Part shown: in pieces, positions 34,454 through 43,684 of the stretch | Position numbering within the stretch: the first letter of the stretch is position 1 | Layout: every line of letters begins with the position of its first letter | Assembly: GCF_039529295.1 (NCBI RefSeq) | Contig: NZ_BAAAMN010000005.1 | Span: forward strand, 62,001 to 126,000 | Reading direction: 5' to 3' | Origin: Yaniella flava | GTDB taxonomy: Bacteria > Actinomycetota > Actinomycetes > Actinomycetales > Micrococcaceae | Length of the DNA: 64,000 nucleotides | Translations under genes and position numbers: made by a program | The notes under the pieces: model-generated | What the model saw: only the letters and a program-made list of their open reading frames with translations | Told to the model about the DNA's origin: nothing | The model's database searches: none

Positions 34454-37400
34454 CATGGGGGCACCCACCGCGCTATAGTGCTCACGAGCTGACCGATCTG
34501 CTCGAAGACCACAAACCCGTTGCAAAGCGCCTGTATCCAACACAGGAGCAAACGGCCATTATCGAGGCCGGTCCCGATCCGTTACTCGTCGTTGCTGGTG
34601 CAGGTTCCGGGAAGACGCACACCATGACCGACCGCGTGATCTGGTTGATAGCCAACGGGTATGTCCGTCCCGAAGAAGTGCTTGGCGTAACCTTTACCCG
34701 CAAGGCCGCAGGCGAGCTTGAATCCCGAGTCAATAACGCGATCGAACAGCTCGCTGACCGCGATGACATTGAATTGGCCTTCGATACCGCAGACCTCGGT
34801 CAAGCCACCGTCACCACGTATCACTCCTATGCCAACTCCCTGGTGGCAGATCATGGACTGCGCATCGGCGTGGAACCAGATGCTCGGCTCATTGGTGAGG
34901 CCGAGTCATACCAGCTGGTCACTGACGTTGTCTACGATCATGACTCAGAAATTGACCTCAGTGATGTGCACTCGCAAGACCTCACAGACATCATCGCCAA
35001 CGCCGTTCGGGACCGACCGTTATCATCCACCATCAAGGCCGTGAAAAAGCTCGCCGGGGATTGTGCCGAACACCTTGTAGAACCAGCCCAGGTGCGCGAT
35101 GCGCTCGCAGAAATGTTCACGTTTGGGCAAGGTCTGCCGGTCACCAAAGCGATGTCGCAAAGTACTGCATCGGTGTTCACCATGCTCAAACTTCGCGCCA
35201 AGATCTCCGATATGGTCGCTGCTTACCTGGAGAAGAAAAAAGAACACAACGTCATGGACTACGGTGACCTGGTACGTTACGCAGCTGTCATCGCCACACA
35301 ACTGCCAGAAGTTCGGACCATCGAACGCGAGAAATACAAGATCGTCTTGCTTGACGAATTCCAGGACACTTCGCATGCTCAGCTGCAACTGTTCTCCCAC
35401 CTCTTTGGTCGCGGGGATGGGACGCAAGCGTCGCACTCGGTTACTGCAGTGGGGGACCCAAACCAGTCCATTTATGGATTTCGTGGGGCCTCGGCAGGCC
35501 AGCTGTTTTCCTTTGTCGAGGAGTTTGGTGCCGAGCAACTCGAACTGACGACGGCTTGGCGGAACAGTAGCGACATTTTGGATATGGCAAACCACGTCGC
35601 CCAACCGCTGCGCGACTCCGCCGTTCAAGGCCAAGTGATACCCCAACTCCAGGCGAAGCAGCAAGCTGAAGCCGGGGTCGTGGAATTGAACTGGTTCGAA
35701 TCGGCCGATAATGAAGCCGGCCAATTAGCCGACCGCGTCAAAGAACTTGGCATCGAGGATGGCACCAATACCGCGGCCATCCTGTGCCGAGCCAAGAAGC
35801 AATTCCCACCGTTGATCGAAGCACTCGAGGCCCGGGGCATCTCCTATGAGGTCGTCGGCCTTGCCGGACTGTTGGGCATTCCTGAAGTCATTGAAATTGT
35901 TGCGATTCTTAAAATCCTTGCTGACCCACAATCCTCTGACGCTTTACTACGTGTGTTGTCCAACGCCCGATGGCGTATAGGGCCCGAGGACCTCTGGGTC
36001 TTGAACGCATTTGCGCGTAGTCTTGATCGGCAAGATCGCAATGATCCGTTAGATTCTGATACGTCTCCGCAAGAAGACATTGATCATCCATCAATGATCA
36101 ATGCGATCCTGCGGTTACCAAGAGACAACTGGACCAGCCCGCGAGGACAGACCTTTAGTGAGCTCGGCTTTCAACGTCTGCAGCGGTTTGGCAACGCATT
36201 ACAAGAGCTGATGCGCCAGATTCACCTCCCCATCCCGACCTTGATCCGACAGATCGAAAAGTCTACCGGGCTCGGCGTCGAAATAGCGGTGCGGCCAGGT
36301 GGCGCAACGATTGATGCGCGCCGGTATCTGGATGAATTCTTGCGCATTGCCGAGAACTTTCAGGCTTCCGCTGACCACACACGCACTTTGGACCTGGTCA
36401 CGTTTCTCACCTGGTTAGAAACTGCCGCGGTGGAGGAAAATGGGTTGGACATGCCTCCGGAACAACCAAAACCTGGTGCCGTGCAGATTATGACCATGCA
36501 TGCTTCGAAAGGTTTGGAATGGGATGCTGTCTTTGTGCCGGGACTGAATCAAAATACGTTTCCGGGCGAGCAGCACGATTTGTGGACTAGCGCATCTCGT
36601 GGGGATTTGCCGTGGCCACTTCGTGGCGACCGTGACACCTTACCCAAGTGGGAACAGCACGCCGCATCGGATGTTCGTGAATGGGCAGGATTATCTGGCG
36701 TCGACGGGTGGTCGGCCAAAATGGCCGAAACCATGGCAGAGACGCAAGGTCGTGAAGTGCTCACGCTCAAAGAGCAAGTGAAACTGCACGAACTCTCCGA
36801 AGCTCGCAGACTCGCCTACGTTGCATTTACCCGCGCGAAAGATTTGTTGTGGGTCTCGGGTGCCCACTGGCAAGGCACCCTCAAAAAGCCGGCTCCAATG
36901 TCGGTGTTTTTGGAAGAGATGGTGCAATACCAGGACGACCACGGTCTCGACCAAAAAGCGTATTGGGCTACTGAATTCCCCGAGGAGAATCCAAGAAGCT
37001 CTCGTGCGGTCGTGGCCAAGTGGCCATATGACCCACTCGATGGCCCGGACCATTACCGGGTTGAGGCCCGCGACGACGGCCGGCTACCAGAGCCTGATGA
37101 GCACGCCGTGCTGGTGCGCCGAAGTCATCCTCGTCGCGAAGTTTTGGAGCAGAGCGCAGCCCGCGTCCGTGCTGCGGTAGCTTCCAAGGAGCAGCTCGAC
37201 GACGATCTGGCGCAACGCATCGATTGGGTATTAGACCGCGCCCAGGTTCCGATTACCAATGATGTGCACATGCCTGAACATATTTCAACCAGCCGTTTTG
37301 TAGAGCTAGCGAAAGACCCCGCCGCCGTGGCGCGCCAGATTCGGCGGCCTATGCCACAGCGGCCAACGTCTGCAGCACGCGAGGGGACACTGGTGCATGA

Positions 37401-37911
37401 ATGGATTGAGCATTTCTATGCGCAGAATATGCCAGGGCTCACGCCGTCATTGGACATTGAAGAGACAGAGCAGCTCGTGGACGCTGAGTGGGACGAGGCG
37501 ACCGGTTTGGCCGACCTACGTGAGAAGTTTGAGGGTTCAGACTGGGCACAGCGCATCCCGTCGATGATCGAGGCGGCCGTCGAAACGTCGGTATCGGGTC
37601 TGACACTGCGTGGTCGTATTGATGCTGTATTTCGGACCGGGGGAGATCCCGACGTGGAGTTCGACCCTGAAGCACAGTGGGAGCTGGTGGACTGGAAGAC
37701 CGGTCGAGTGCCATCGGATGCCGAAATGCCCCAACGGAGTCTTCAGCTAGCGATATATCGGTTGGCCTGGTCTCGGCTCCACAACATCCCGTTAGATCGG
37801 ATTACGGGCAAGTTCGTCTACCTGGCACACGGCGCAGAAAAAACGCCGCATGATTTCGCGTCCGCCGATGAGCTGGAACACATCCTGGCCCGTGCCTTTG
37901 GCGATAGCTAG
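34441..37911 (+). CDS. adnB: AdnB-like helicase-nuclease subunit
   Basis: This 1156-residue protein is the partner of the preceding gene. The motor is canonical: Walker A AGAGSGKT (52-59), DEFQD (305-309), GDPNQSIYGFRGAS, HASKGLEWDAVFVPGLN and AYVAFTRAKDLLWVS. The C-terminal PD-(D/E)xK nuclease is visible as LRGRIDAVF and VDWKTG (Asp1084, Lys1086). AdnB is the lead motor in mycobacterial AdnAB. I start at ATG 34441, which overlaps adnA; the frame stays open 12 codons upstream. Its stop meets the convergent kinase-fold gene with about a four-base overlap. Confidence 0.9.
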   Translation: MAGLTWGHPPRYSAHELTDLLEDHKPVAKRLYPTQEQTAIIEAGPDPLLVVAGAGSGKTHTMTDRVIWLIANGYVRPEEVLGVTFTRKAAGELESRVNNAIEQLADRDDIELAFDTADLGQATVTTYHSYANSLVADHGLRIGVEPDARLIGEAESYQLVTDVVYDHDSEIDLSDVHSQDLTDIIANAVRDRPLSSTIKAVKKLAGDCAEHLVEPAQVRDALAEMFTFGQGLPVTKAMSQSTASVFTMLKLRAKISDMVAAYLEKKKEHNVMDYGDLVRYAAVIATQLPEVRTIEREKYKIVLLDEFQDTSHAQLQLFSHLFGRGDGTQASHSVTAVGDPNQSIYGFRGASAGQLFSFVEEFGAEQLELTTAWRNSSDILDMANHVAQPLRDSAVQGQVIPQLQAKQQAEAGVVELNWFESADNEAGQLADRVKELGIEDGTNTAAILCRAKKQFPPLIEALEARGISYEVVGLAGLLGIPEVIEIVAILKILADPQSSDALLRVLSNARWRIGPEDLWVLNAFARSLDRQDRNDPLDSDTSPQEDIDHPSMINAILRLPRDNWTSPRGQTFSELGFQRLQRFGNALQELMRQIHLPIPTLIRQIEKSTGLGVEIAVRPGGATIDARRYLDEFLRIAENFQASADHTRTLDLVTFLTWLETAAVEENGLDMPPEQPKPGAVQIMTMHASKGLEWDAVFVPGLNQNTFPGEQHDLWTSASRGDLPWPLRGDRDTLPKWEQHAASDVREWAGLSGVDGWSAKMAETMAETQGREVLTLKEQVKLHELSEARRLAYVAFTRAKDLLWVSGAHWQGTLKKPAPMSVFLEEMVQYQDDHGLDQKAYWATEFPEENPRSSRAVVAKWPYDPLDGPDHYRVEARDDGRLPEPDEHAVLVRRSHPRREVLEQSAARVRAAVASKEQLDDDLAQRIDWVLDRAQVPITNDVHMPEHISTSRFVELAKDPAAVARQIRRPMPQRPTSAAREGTLVHEWIEHFYAQNMPGLTPSLDIEETEQLVDAEWDEATGLADLREKFEGSDWAQRIPSMIEAAVETSVSGLTLRGRIDAVFRTGGDPDVEFDPEAQWELVDWKTGRVPSDAEMPQRSLQLAIYRLAWSRLHNIPLDRITGKFVYLAHGAEKTPHDFASADELEHILARAFGDS

Positions 37912-39272
37912 TTGTTATCGAGGTTCTCTCGAACCGTCTTCCACGAGATCGGCTGCGTGTCATCGTCTTCGGGTGGTGCTTCGGCTTCATCGTGAGGCAC
38001 GAGATCGCCATCATCGGAAAGTGTGTGCACTCTTAGCTCAGTGCTGTCTTCAGTCTCGGCTGCCATAGACGCGTGGTCGTCAGGGTCATTGGTGATAGCC
38101 TCGTTGCTTCCCGATGACTCGTCGGACAATTCATCACTAGCGTCCTCTGTGGTTGTTTCCTCAGCATCTCCAGCATCGGGGCCAGCCGCTACGGGGTCGT
38201 CGAATGCCGGGTCGACAGGATCAGCCTGGTCATCGACGTCAGTTTCTGGTTCGGTTTCTTCCGTGTCCACCTCTAGTTCGGGTGCCGGCTCCGGTACTGA
38301 CTCAGGCGTTGGTTCTGGTTCCCAGAATCGTTGACCAATATCCTGACCGCCCGTGGCGTCGATGTCGGAAGCAAGGTCGTCCAACATGGACTGGGCTTCT
38401 GCAACGACTTCATTATTGGAAGCGTTGATTCCAGAGATGAGGTACTTTGCCAAGGAGAACTCTGCTGCTAAGGCTGCTCGACGCATGATGTGCAGATCGA
38501 CATAGTCAGCCGGTAAATCCATGTGCCGGTGGTACGCCGAGATCAAGGCGTCACGAAACTCGATGGAATCCGTCGATGCCAGCCAAGTGAAGTCCTGGGC
38601 CGGATCACCGATGTGCAAATCCGTCCATGCGGTTACGCCGACAGCCCGGTTCCGGTCGATCAACAGTGAGGTTTCATCAAAGTCACCGTGTACCACGCGC
38701 GGAGTGAACGTCCACATTTGCCGTTCTTCGAAGGCATTTTCCCAACGGCGTAACAGCACCGACGGGACCTTACCGGTCAATGCAATCTGATCGAGTTCGG
38801 ACAGCAATCGCGAACGCAACTGCTCGGATCCATAGGACGGTAAATCCGCTGTTTCGACGACTGCCCGGGGCAGAGTGTGAATGGCGGCAATAATGCGACC
38901 GAGGTCATCGATGGTTTGCGGCTCTGCCTCGGTGATGGCGTCCAACTCGACCGGCATACCGGGCATTTGGTGATAAACGAACGTGCGCAGGGAATCTATT
39001 TGCACTGCACCGGCGACCGAAGGTACGCGAAACGGTAAGTGTGCCCGAATAGCCGGAGTGAAACCAGATAGGACTTGGATTTCGGTTTCTAATCGGAAAG
39101 CCGCCTGAGAGTTATGAGGAGACCGCACCCGCCAGTGATTATTGTCGGTGTCAGTCACAATGGCAGAGTCAAAAGCGCGCGGATCATCAGGGGAGGTTGC
39201 GGCTTGGACAATATCAAGCCCGGGCATGGCAGCCGAGGCTAATGCTGCAAGTTCCATGGCGGTTCGTTTCAT
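37908..39272 (-). CDS. Aminoglycoside-phosphotransferase-fold protein with substituted active site and acidic tail
   Basis: This 454-residue protein has an N-terminal APH/choline-kinase fold ending near residue 300, then a roughly 140-residue tail made mostly of Glu, Asp, Pro, Ser and Thr. The catalytic loop keeps HGD (residues 195-197), but the position that normally holds the metal-binding Asn is Ser202 (HGDFDETS). The Asp of the usual IDF/IDW strand is Ala215 (GVTAWTDLHIGDPA). So it may bind nucleotide without phosphotransfer, or use other residues. The start ATG at 39272 has AAGG upstream. It lies between adnB (convergent) and nudC (divergent). Such proteins are annotated as macrolide phosphotransferases in this neighbourhood; resistance activity is doubtful. 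Confidence 0.8.
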   Translation of the reverse strand: MKRTAMELAALASAAMPGLDIVQAATSPDDPRAFDSAIVTDTDNNHWRVRSPHNSQAAFRLETEIQVLSGFTPAIRAHLPFRVPSVAGAVQIDSLRTFVYHQMPGMPVELDAITEAEPQTIDDLGRIIAAIHTLPRAVVETADLPSYGSEQLRSRLLSELDQIALTGKVPSVLLRRWENAFEERQMWTFTPRVVHGDFDETSLLIDRNRAVGVTAWTDLHIGDPAQDFTWLASTDSIEFRDALISAYHRHMDLPADYVDLHIMRRAALAAEFSLAKYLISGINASNNEVVAEAQSMLDDLASDIDATGGQDIGQRFWEPEPTPESVPEPAPELEVDTEETEPETDVDDQADPVDPAFDDPVAAGPDAGDAEETTTEDASDELSDESSGSNEAITNDPDDHASMAAETEDSTELRVHTLSDDGDLVPHDEAEAPPEDDDTQPISWKTVRENLDNN

Positions 39273-39361
39273 CACGTCTACCTTACGCCTGATGTACCCC
39301 GGTTCGGCAGCAGCCACGTTGGTGAGTCGAAATTCTGTTGAGCAACGCTAAGGTGGAGAGC

Positions 39362-40366
39362 ATGGATATGTTGCCCGACCTTGGACGGTTGCCCCTTGCT
39401 CGCGACGATGTAGACCGTGGCACCGAGCTACGTGATGACCCACATTGGCTTGCAAAACTTTGGGACGAACCCGGTACGCGAGTACTGTGGCTCCACGGTC
39501 GCACCGCACCGGTCTGGGCTGGCGAATTAGTGCTGACGGCACCGTCGGGACAGTTGCCGCACGACGCCATCTATTTGGGTCGTTCAGCGCATCACACACC
39601 AGAACACAGCCAGTTCGTTGACCCGGCGGAAGAACACGTCGAGATCATCCTGCTGATCGCCGACCCGACGATGGAGGCCCCGCGGCTCGAAGACCCCCAA
39701 GTCGGTGGGGTAGTCGTTGAGGATCCTGCGGGGATCGATTGGCTTGGGGTTTCTGATATCGCCCCTGGACTCAATGACCGCGACGTGGGCATCTTTGTTT
39801 CGGGTGTCGCGATCGCGAACTGGCACAACGTCAACAAGTACTGTCCACGCTGTGGGACCAAAACTCAGATGCAAACCTCTGGCTGGGTCCAGGTGTGTCC
39901 AAACGACGGTTCAGAGCATTTCCCACGCACCGACCCGGCCGTGATCATGTTGATCACCGACCCAGATGATCGTGCATTGCTGGGCAATAATAAGGCATGG
40001 GGAGACAAACGATATTCGACCCTGGCAGGCTTCGTGGAACCCGGCGAATCGCTTGAAGCCGCGGTCAAACGTGAAGTCTATGAAGAATCCCGCGTCGTCG
40101 TTGACGGGGTCAAGTACATGGGATCGCAACCCTGGCCCTTCCCACAATCGCTTATGCTGGGTTACCTGGGCCAAACTGCACACCCTGAAGAGGCTGATGC
40201 GGATCAAGAAGAGATTGCCGAGGTCCGGTGGTTCACCCGCCAGGAACTTCGTGAAGAAGTTGAACAAGGCAGGATGTTCATTCCCGGAGCGTCCTCAATT
40301 GCTCACCACCTCATCCGCCACTGGTACGGTGGGCCCCTCCCGCAACCAAGAACCTTAGAGAATTAG
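39362..40366 (+). CDS. nudC: NADH pyrophosphatase NudC
   Basis: This 334-residue Nudix hydrolase cleaves NADH to NMNH and AMP and can remove NAD caps from RNA. A zinc-ribbon (CPRCG ... VCPNDGSEHFPRTDP) precedes the Nudix box GFVEPGESLEAAVKREVYEES, followed by SQPWPFPQSLM, the NudC-type signature; the fourth zinc ligand is Asp where many have Cys. I start at ATG 39362 (GGTGGAG upstream). uvrD2 follows after one base and is probably translated from the same message. Confidence 0.94.
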   Translation: MDMLPDLGRLPLARDDVDRGTELRDDPHWLAKLWDEPGTRVLWLHGRTAPVWAGELVLTAPSGQLPHDAIYLGRSAHHTPEHSQFVDPAEEHVEIILLIADPTMEAPRLEDPQVGGVVVEDPAGIDWLGVSDIAPGLNDRDVGIFVSGVAIANWHNVNKYCPRCGTKTQMQTSGWVQVCPNDGSEHFPRTDPAVIMLITDPDDRALLGNNKAWGDKRYSTLAGFVEPGESLEAAVKREVYEESRVVVDGVKYMGSQPWPFPQSLMLGYLGQTAHPEEADADQEEIAEVRWFTRQELREEVEQGRMFIPGASSIAHHLIRHWYGGPLPQPRTLEN

Positions 40367-40367
40367 A

Positions 40368-42458
40368 TTGCAAAATCCCGAAGACATCCTGGCCGGCCTG
40401 GATACCGAACAACGCCAAGCGGCCACAGCACTCCACGGACCAGTTCGGATTTTGGCTGGTGCCGGCACCGGAAAAACTCGAGCGATTACACACCGCATTG
40501 CCTATGGTGTGGCGACCGGAGTCTACAACCCGTATAACGTGTTGGCCGTGACCTTCACGGCTCGAGCGGCCGCTGAAATGCGCTCACGACTGCGCGATCT
40601 GGGCGCACACGGTGTCCAAGCTAAGACCTTCCACGCTGCGGCACTGAGTCAACTGCAATACTTTTGGCAGCAGGCCGTCGGTGGAGATATGCCACGACTG
40701 GTCGACTATAAAACCCATCTGATCGTAGAGGCAGCTCAACGGTTGCGTATGAGCACCGACAAGGCCACGATCCGAGATCTCGCCGGGGAAATCGAGTGGG
40801 CAAAATTCAATATGCTCACTCCACAGACCTACCAACAACAAGCCACACATCGGTCCATGCCAGCGAGCTGGGACCTCATCGCCGTCACTCGGTTATTCCA
40901 GGCCTACGAGGATCTCAAATCGGATCGCGGGCTTATTGATTTCGAAGATGTCTTACTCATCATGGTTGGCATCCTCGAATCCGAACCCCGCATCGCTGCC
41001 ACGGTACGGAATCAGTACCGTGTCTTTTTGGTCGATGAATTTCAGGATGTTTCCCCGCTGCAGTACCGTCTGTTGAGCGGATGGTTGGGCGATCGTGACG
41101 ACTTGTGCGTGGTCGGTGACACCTCCCAGACAATTTACGCATTTACCGGGGCGACAGCCGACTATCTATTGGATTTTGGCCAAAAGTTCCCCGATGCAAC
41201 ACAAATCGACCTCATTCGCGACTATCGTTCGACGCCACAAATCGTGGGCCTAGCCAACCGTTTGTTGCAAGAACGCACCAAAGTTGACCGGCCAGGTTTG
41301 CCTCGCTGGCCCCAACCTCTTGAACTCGTGTCGCAGCGTGAGGCCGGACCCGACCCGATATTTGCCGAATGTAGCCACGAGCAGGCAGAAGCCGAGTGGG
41401 TGACCGGTCAAATCAAACAGCTCTTAGCAGCTGGTCACAAAGGTGCCGATATGGCCATCCTGTTTCGCACCAATGCCCAGTCGGCGGCATTCGAACAGAC
41501 ACTGAGCGATGCCGGAGTGTCATACCAGGTGCGGGGTGCAGAACGCTTTTTTAATCGTCGTGAAGTTCGTGACGGCATTTTGCAATTGCGGGCCGCTGCC
41601 AAGTCGGCTGACGCTGTGGTCGGCGCAGAAGTGATCAGCCGCGTTAAAGATGTCCTGGCGTCGCTTGGCTATACACCGCAAGCGCCGCAGCAATCTGGTG
41701 CGGTCCGGGAACGGTGGGAATCTCTGAACGCCATCGTCAACTTGGCCGAAGATTTGGTTGCCTCCAGAGGTCAACAGGTCACACTGGATGTTGTGGTGGC
41801 AGAACTTGATGAACGGGCTTCTCATCAACACGCCCCCGTGATGGAAGGCGTCACGCTGGCATCTATTCACTCCGCGAAGGGGCTGGAATGGGACAGCGTA
41901 TTTTTGGTTGGTCTGACCGAAGGGCTGATGCCTATCAGTTTTGCCACCGAAGATAAGAACGTGGATGAAGAACGTCGACTGTTTTACGTGGGTATCACCC
42001 GTGCTAAAACCCGCGTGTTTTTATCCTGGTCGCTAGCGCGGTCAGCAGGCGGCAGAGCGAACCGGAAACCGTCTCGATTTTTGCAGGCCATCCGGAGCAC
42101 CACCACACACGCCGCCTCGGAATCCACACCACGAACCAAGCGGACCCTCAAAGCCAAAGTCTCCAAATGTCGAACCTGTGGTGCAGTGTTGACCACCGGT
42201 GCCGAACGGAAAATTGGACGCTGTGAAGACTGCCCGCCAACCTACGACCCCGAACTCTTCGACAGACTTGTCTCCTGGCGCAAAGAGATCTCTACGGCCG
42301 ATAAGGTTCCAGCGTTCGTAGTGTTCACGGATGCCACACTGGTTGCGATTGCTGAAAAAATGCCCGCGGATTTCAAACAATTGCGCCAGTTACCCGGTGT
42401 TGGACCGAAAAAACTTGAACGCTATGGTGAAGACGTACTGGCCATCTTGAGCTCTTGA
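40368..42458 (+). CDS. uvrD2: UvrD2-like DNA helicase with HRDC domain
   Basis: This 696-residue SF1 helicase carries Walker A AGAGTGKT (30-37), DEFQD (223-227), GDTSQTIYAFTGA, HSAKGLEWDSVFLVGL and RLFYVGITRAKTRV. It is followed by four cysteines, C601/C604 and C619/C622, and an HRDC domain (about 627-696), the architecture of mycobacterial UvrD2. The start is a TTG at 40368, one base after the nudC stop, with no better start giving the whole motor. Its 3' end overlaps the convergent ThiF-like gene by 37 bases. Confidence 0.94.
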   Translation: MQNPEDILAGLDTEQRQAATALHGPVRILAGAGTGKTRAITHRIAYGVATGVYNPYNVLAVTFTARAAAEMRSRLRDLGAHGVQAKTFHAAALSQLQYFWQQAVGGDMPRLVDYKTHLIVEAAQRLRMSTDKATIRDLAGEIEWAKFNMLTPQTYQQQATHRSMPASWDLIAVTRLFQAYEDLKSDRGLIDFEDVLLIMVGILESEPRIAATVRNQYRVFLVDEFQDVSPLQYRLLSGWLGDRDDLCVVGDTSQTIYAFTGATADYLLDFGQKFPDATQIDLIRDYRSTPQIVGLANRLLQERTKVDRPGLPRWPQPLELVSQREAGPDPIFAECSHEQAEAEWVTGQIKQLLAAGHKGADMAILFRTNAQSAAFEQTLSDAGVSYQVRGAERFFNRREVRDGILQLRAAAKSADAVVGAEVISRVKDVLASLGYTPQAPQQSGAVRERWESLNAIVNLAEDLVASRGQQVTLDVVVAELDERASHQHAPVMEGVTLASIHSAKGLEWDSVFLVGLTEGLMPISFATEDKNVDEERRLFYVGITRAKTRVFLSWSLARSAGGRANRKPSRFLQAIRSTTTHAASESTPRTKRTLKAKVSKCRTCGAVLTTGAERKIGRCEDCPPTYDPELFDRLVSWRKEISTADKVPAFVVFTDATLVAIAEKMPADFKQLRQLPGVGPKKLERYGEDVLAILSS

Positions 42459-43540
42459 ACGACCCCGCAACAGCCCGGTCGTGGATCCACCTCAAACGTT
42501 TGGACCCACCCATTGGCTAGATTGACTCGGGTGATCGTGTCCAAATTCATGCCGGGAACCGTACCGTGTTTGGTAATGGGCACTTGGTGACGCAGCTGCT
42601 GGGAATCGACCATCGTCAACACATCGGTGGCAATGAGTCCCGCAACCAAATGCGCGCCCGCAACCGTTTCGATGCCACCGGTGTTGTCTCGTAGGGCAGC
42701 CACCCGTTGTGCCCGATACCCATCGGACTCGGTTACGGCTGTTTCTAAGCACATGGGACAGGCGTGTGCTTGATGTACGACCCACGGGCCGATGTCGATT
42801 TCATCATCACGAATCACGACCGGTAAGTACGGTTGTTTTTCGTTCTGGGCTTCCTTGATGGTCGTGGCGTCCAGCCCGCCCAAGGTGATGTGGACAGTAG
42901 CTAAGGTGCTCAGGGCAGGCTGTTTGAGCCAACCGGCAGGAAAAATATGTGGCCGACGATTGGACGGGTTCAGCGCCGCAGCGACCGCCAGCGACCGCAC
43001 TTCGCCGATATCCTCGGAGCGCAGCCCCGTGCCTGTATCTACGGTGGTGACCCTTGAGGAGTCCCAAACATTCACATGACCGATGCCGGACTCCACCAGG
43101 ATTTTCGTCAGTGCCGCGCCGGTCCGACCAAGACCAAAAATCTGTAGGGCAGCCCTGTGACGTTGTATTTCAAATTGTTCTTGATCATGAGGTGTCAGGC
43201 CGTGGAGTCTGCCACGGTCGAAAGTTGGGGTGACACAGCGTAGTCGTGCCAAGCTTCCGCGGTGTTCCTGATCTGTACTCACCACGAAATGATCTTGCGC
43301 AGGCGTCGAAACCAAGAGCGGTGAAAGTTTGGCCATGATCAGTTCAAAGTCGATCTCGGAGACTTTCGACTCCTGCGCAATGTGACGTTCGTGGCCATCA
43401 GCGATGCCGTCACGCAGATGTTGCAAGAATTTTCTCACGTGCGTACTGACGCCGCTCAGCTCAAGCGCCCGGTAGCCAGACCCTATTTGAACATGGGTGG
43501 GGGAGAGACGTGTATACGATAGTCCCGGATTGATTTGCAT
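42422..43540 (-). CDS. E1/ThiF-like protein, cyclodehydratase-related, without a visible pathway
   Basis: This 372-residue protein has an N-terminal winged-helix-like region (about 1-120), then a ThiF/MoeB-type nucleotide fold (FGLGRTGAALTKILVESGIGHVNVWDSS). It also has VVIRDDEIDIGPWVV, then paired cysteines ACPMC and RPGCCG as in E1 zinc sites. From memory the middle resembles the leader-binding/cyclodehydratase partner of azole (TOMM) clusters, though no precursor peptide, YcaO or dehydrogenase gene is here. The start ATG at 43540 has GAGGAGT upstream. It is divergent from the YgjP-like gene. The substrate is unknown. Confidence 0.78.
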   Translation of the reverse strand: MQINPGLSYTRLSPTHVQIGSGYRALELSGVSTHVRKFLQHLRDGIADGHERHIAQESKVSEIDFELIMAKLSPLLVSTPAQDHFVVSTDQEHRGSLARLRCVTPTFDRGRLHGLTPHDQEQFEIQRHRAALQIFGLGRTGAALTKILVESGIGHVNVWDSSRVTTVDTGTGLRSEDIGEVRSLAVAAALNPSNRRPHIFPAGWLKQPALSTLATVHITLGGLDATTIKEAQNEKQPYLPVVIRDDEIDIGPWVVHQAHACPMCLETAVTESDGYRAQRVAALRDNTGGIETVAGAHLVAGLIATDVLTMVDSQQLRHQVPITKHGTVPGMNLDTITRVNLANGWVQTFEVDPRPGCCGVVQELKMASTSSP

Positions 43541-43598
43541 GGCGACTCCTCTTCGGTTCAAGGTGTTACCATGATGGTCTACCGTGGCATGGCACGTC

Positions 43599-43641
43599 AC
43601 GTGTTTTCCACAACGGGGATACGGTAGACGTGTTCTCCACA
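43599..43641 (+). repeat. Tandem 14-base repeats resembling DnaA boxes
   Basis: ACGTGTTTTCCACA (43599-43612) and ACGTGTTCTCCACA (43628-43641) differ at one base, with starts 29 bases apart. The first contains TTTTCCACA, which fits the loose DnaA-box pattern TTWTNCACA; the second, TTCTCCACA, is one off. They lie in the 144-base divergent gap between the ThiF-like and YgjP-like genes. Confidence 0.5.
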
Positions 43642-43684
43642 GTTCTGCGGGGCGCTCGTGTACGCGAGTTGCTTGTGGGTCAGT

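Noticed and set aside
37908..39272. Macrolide or aminoglycoside resistance gene
   Set aside because: Two metal-binding residues of phosphotransferases are replaced and the context is DNA repair; no sign of transfer.
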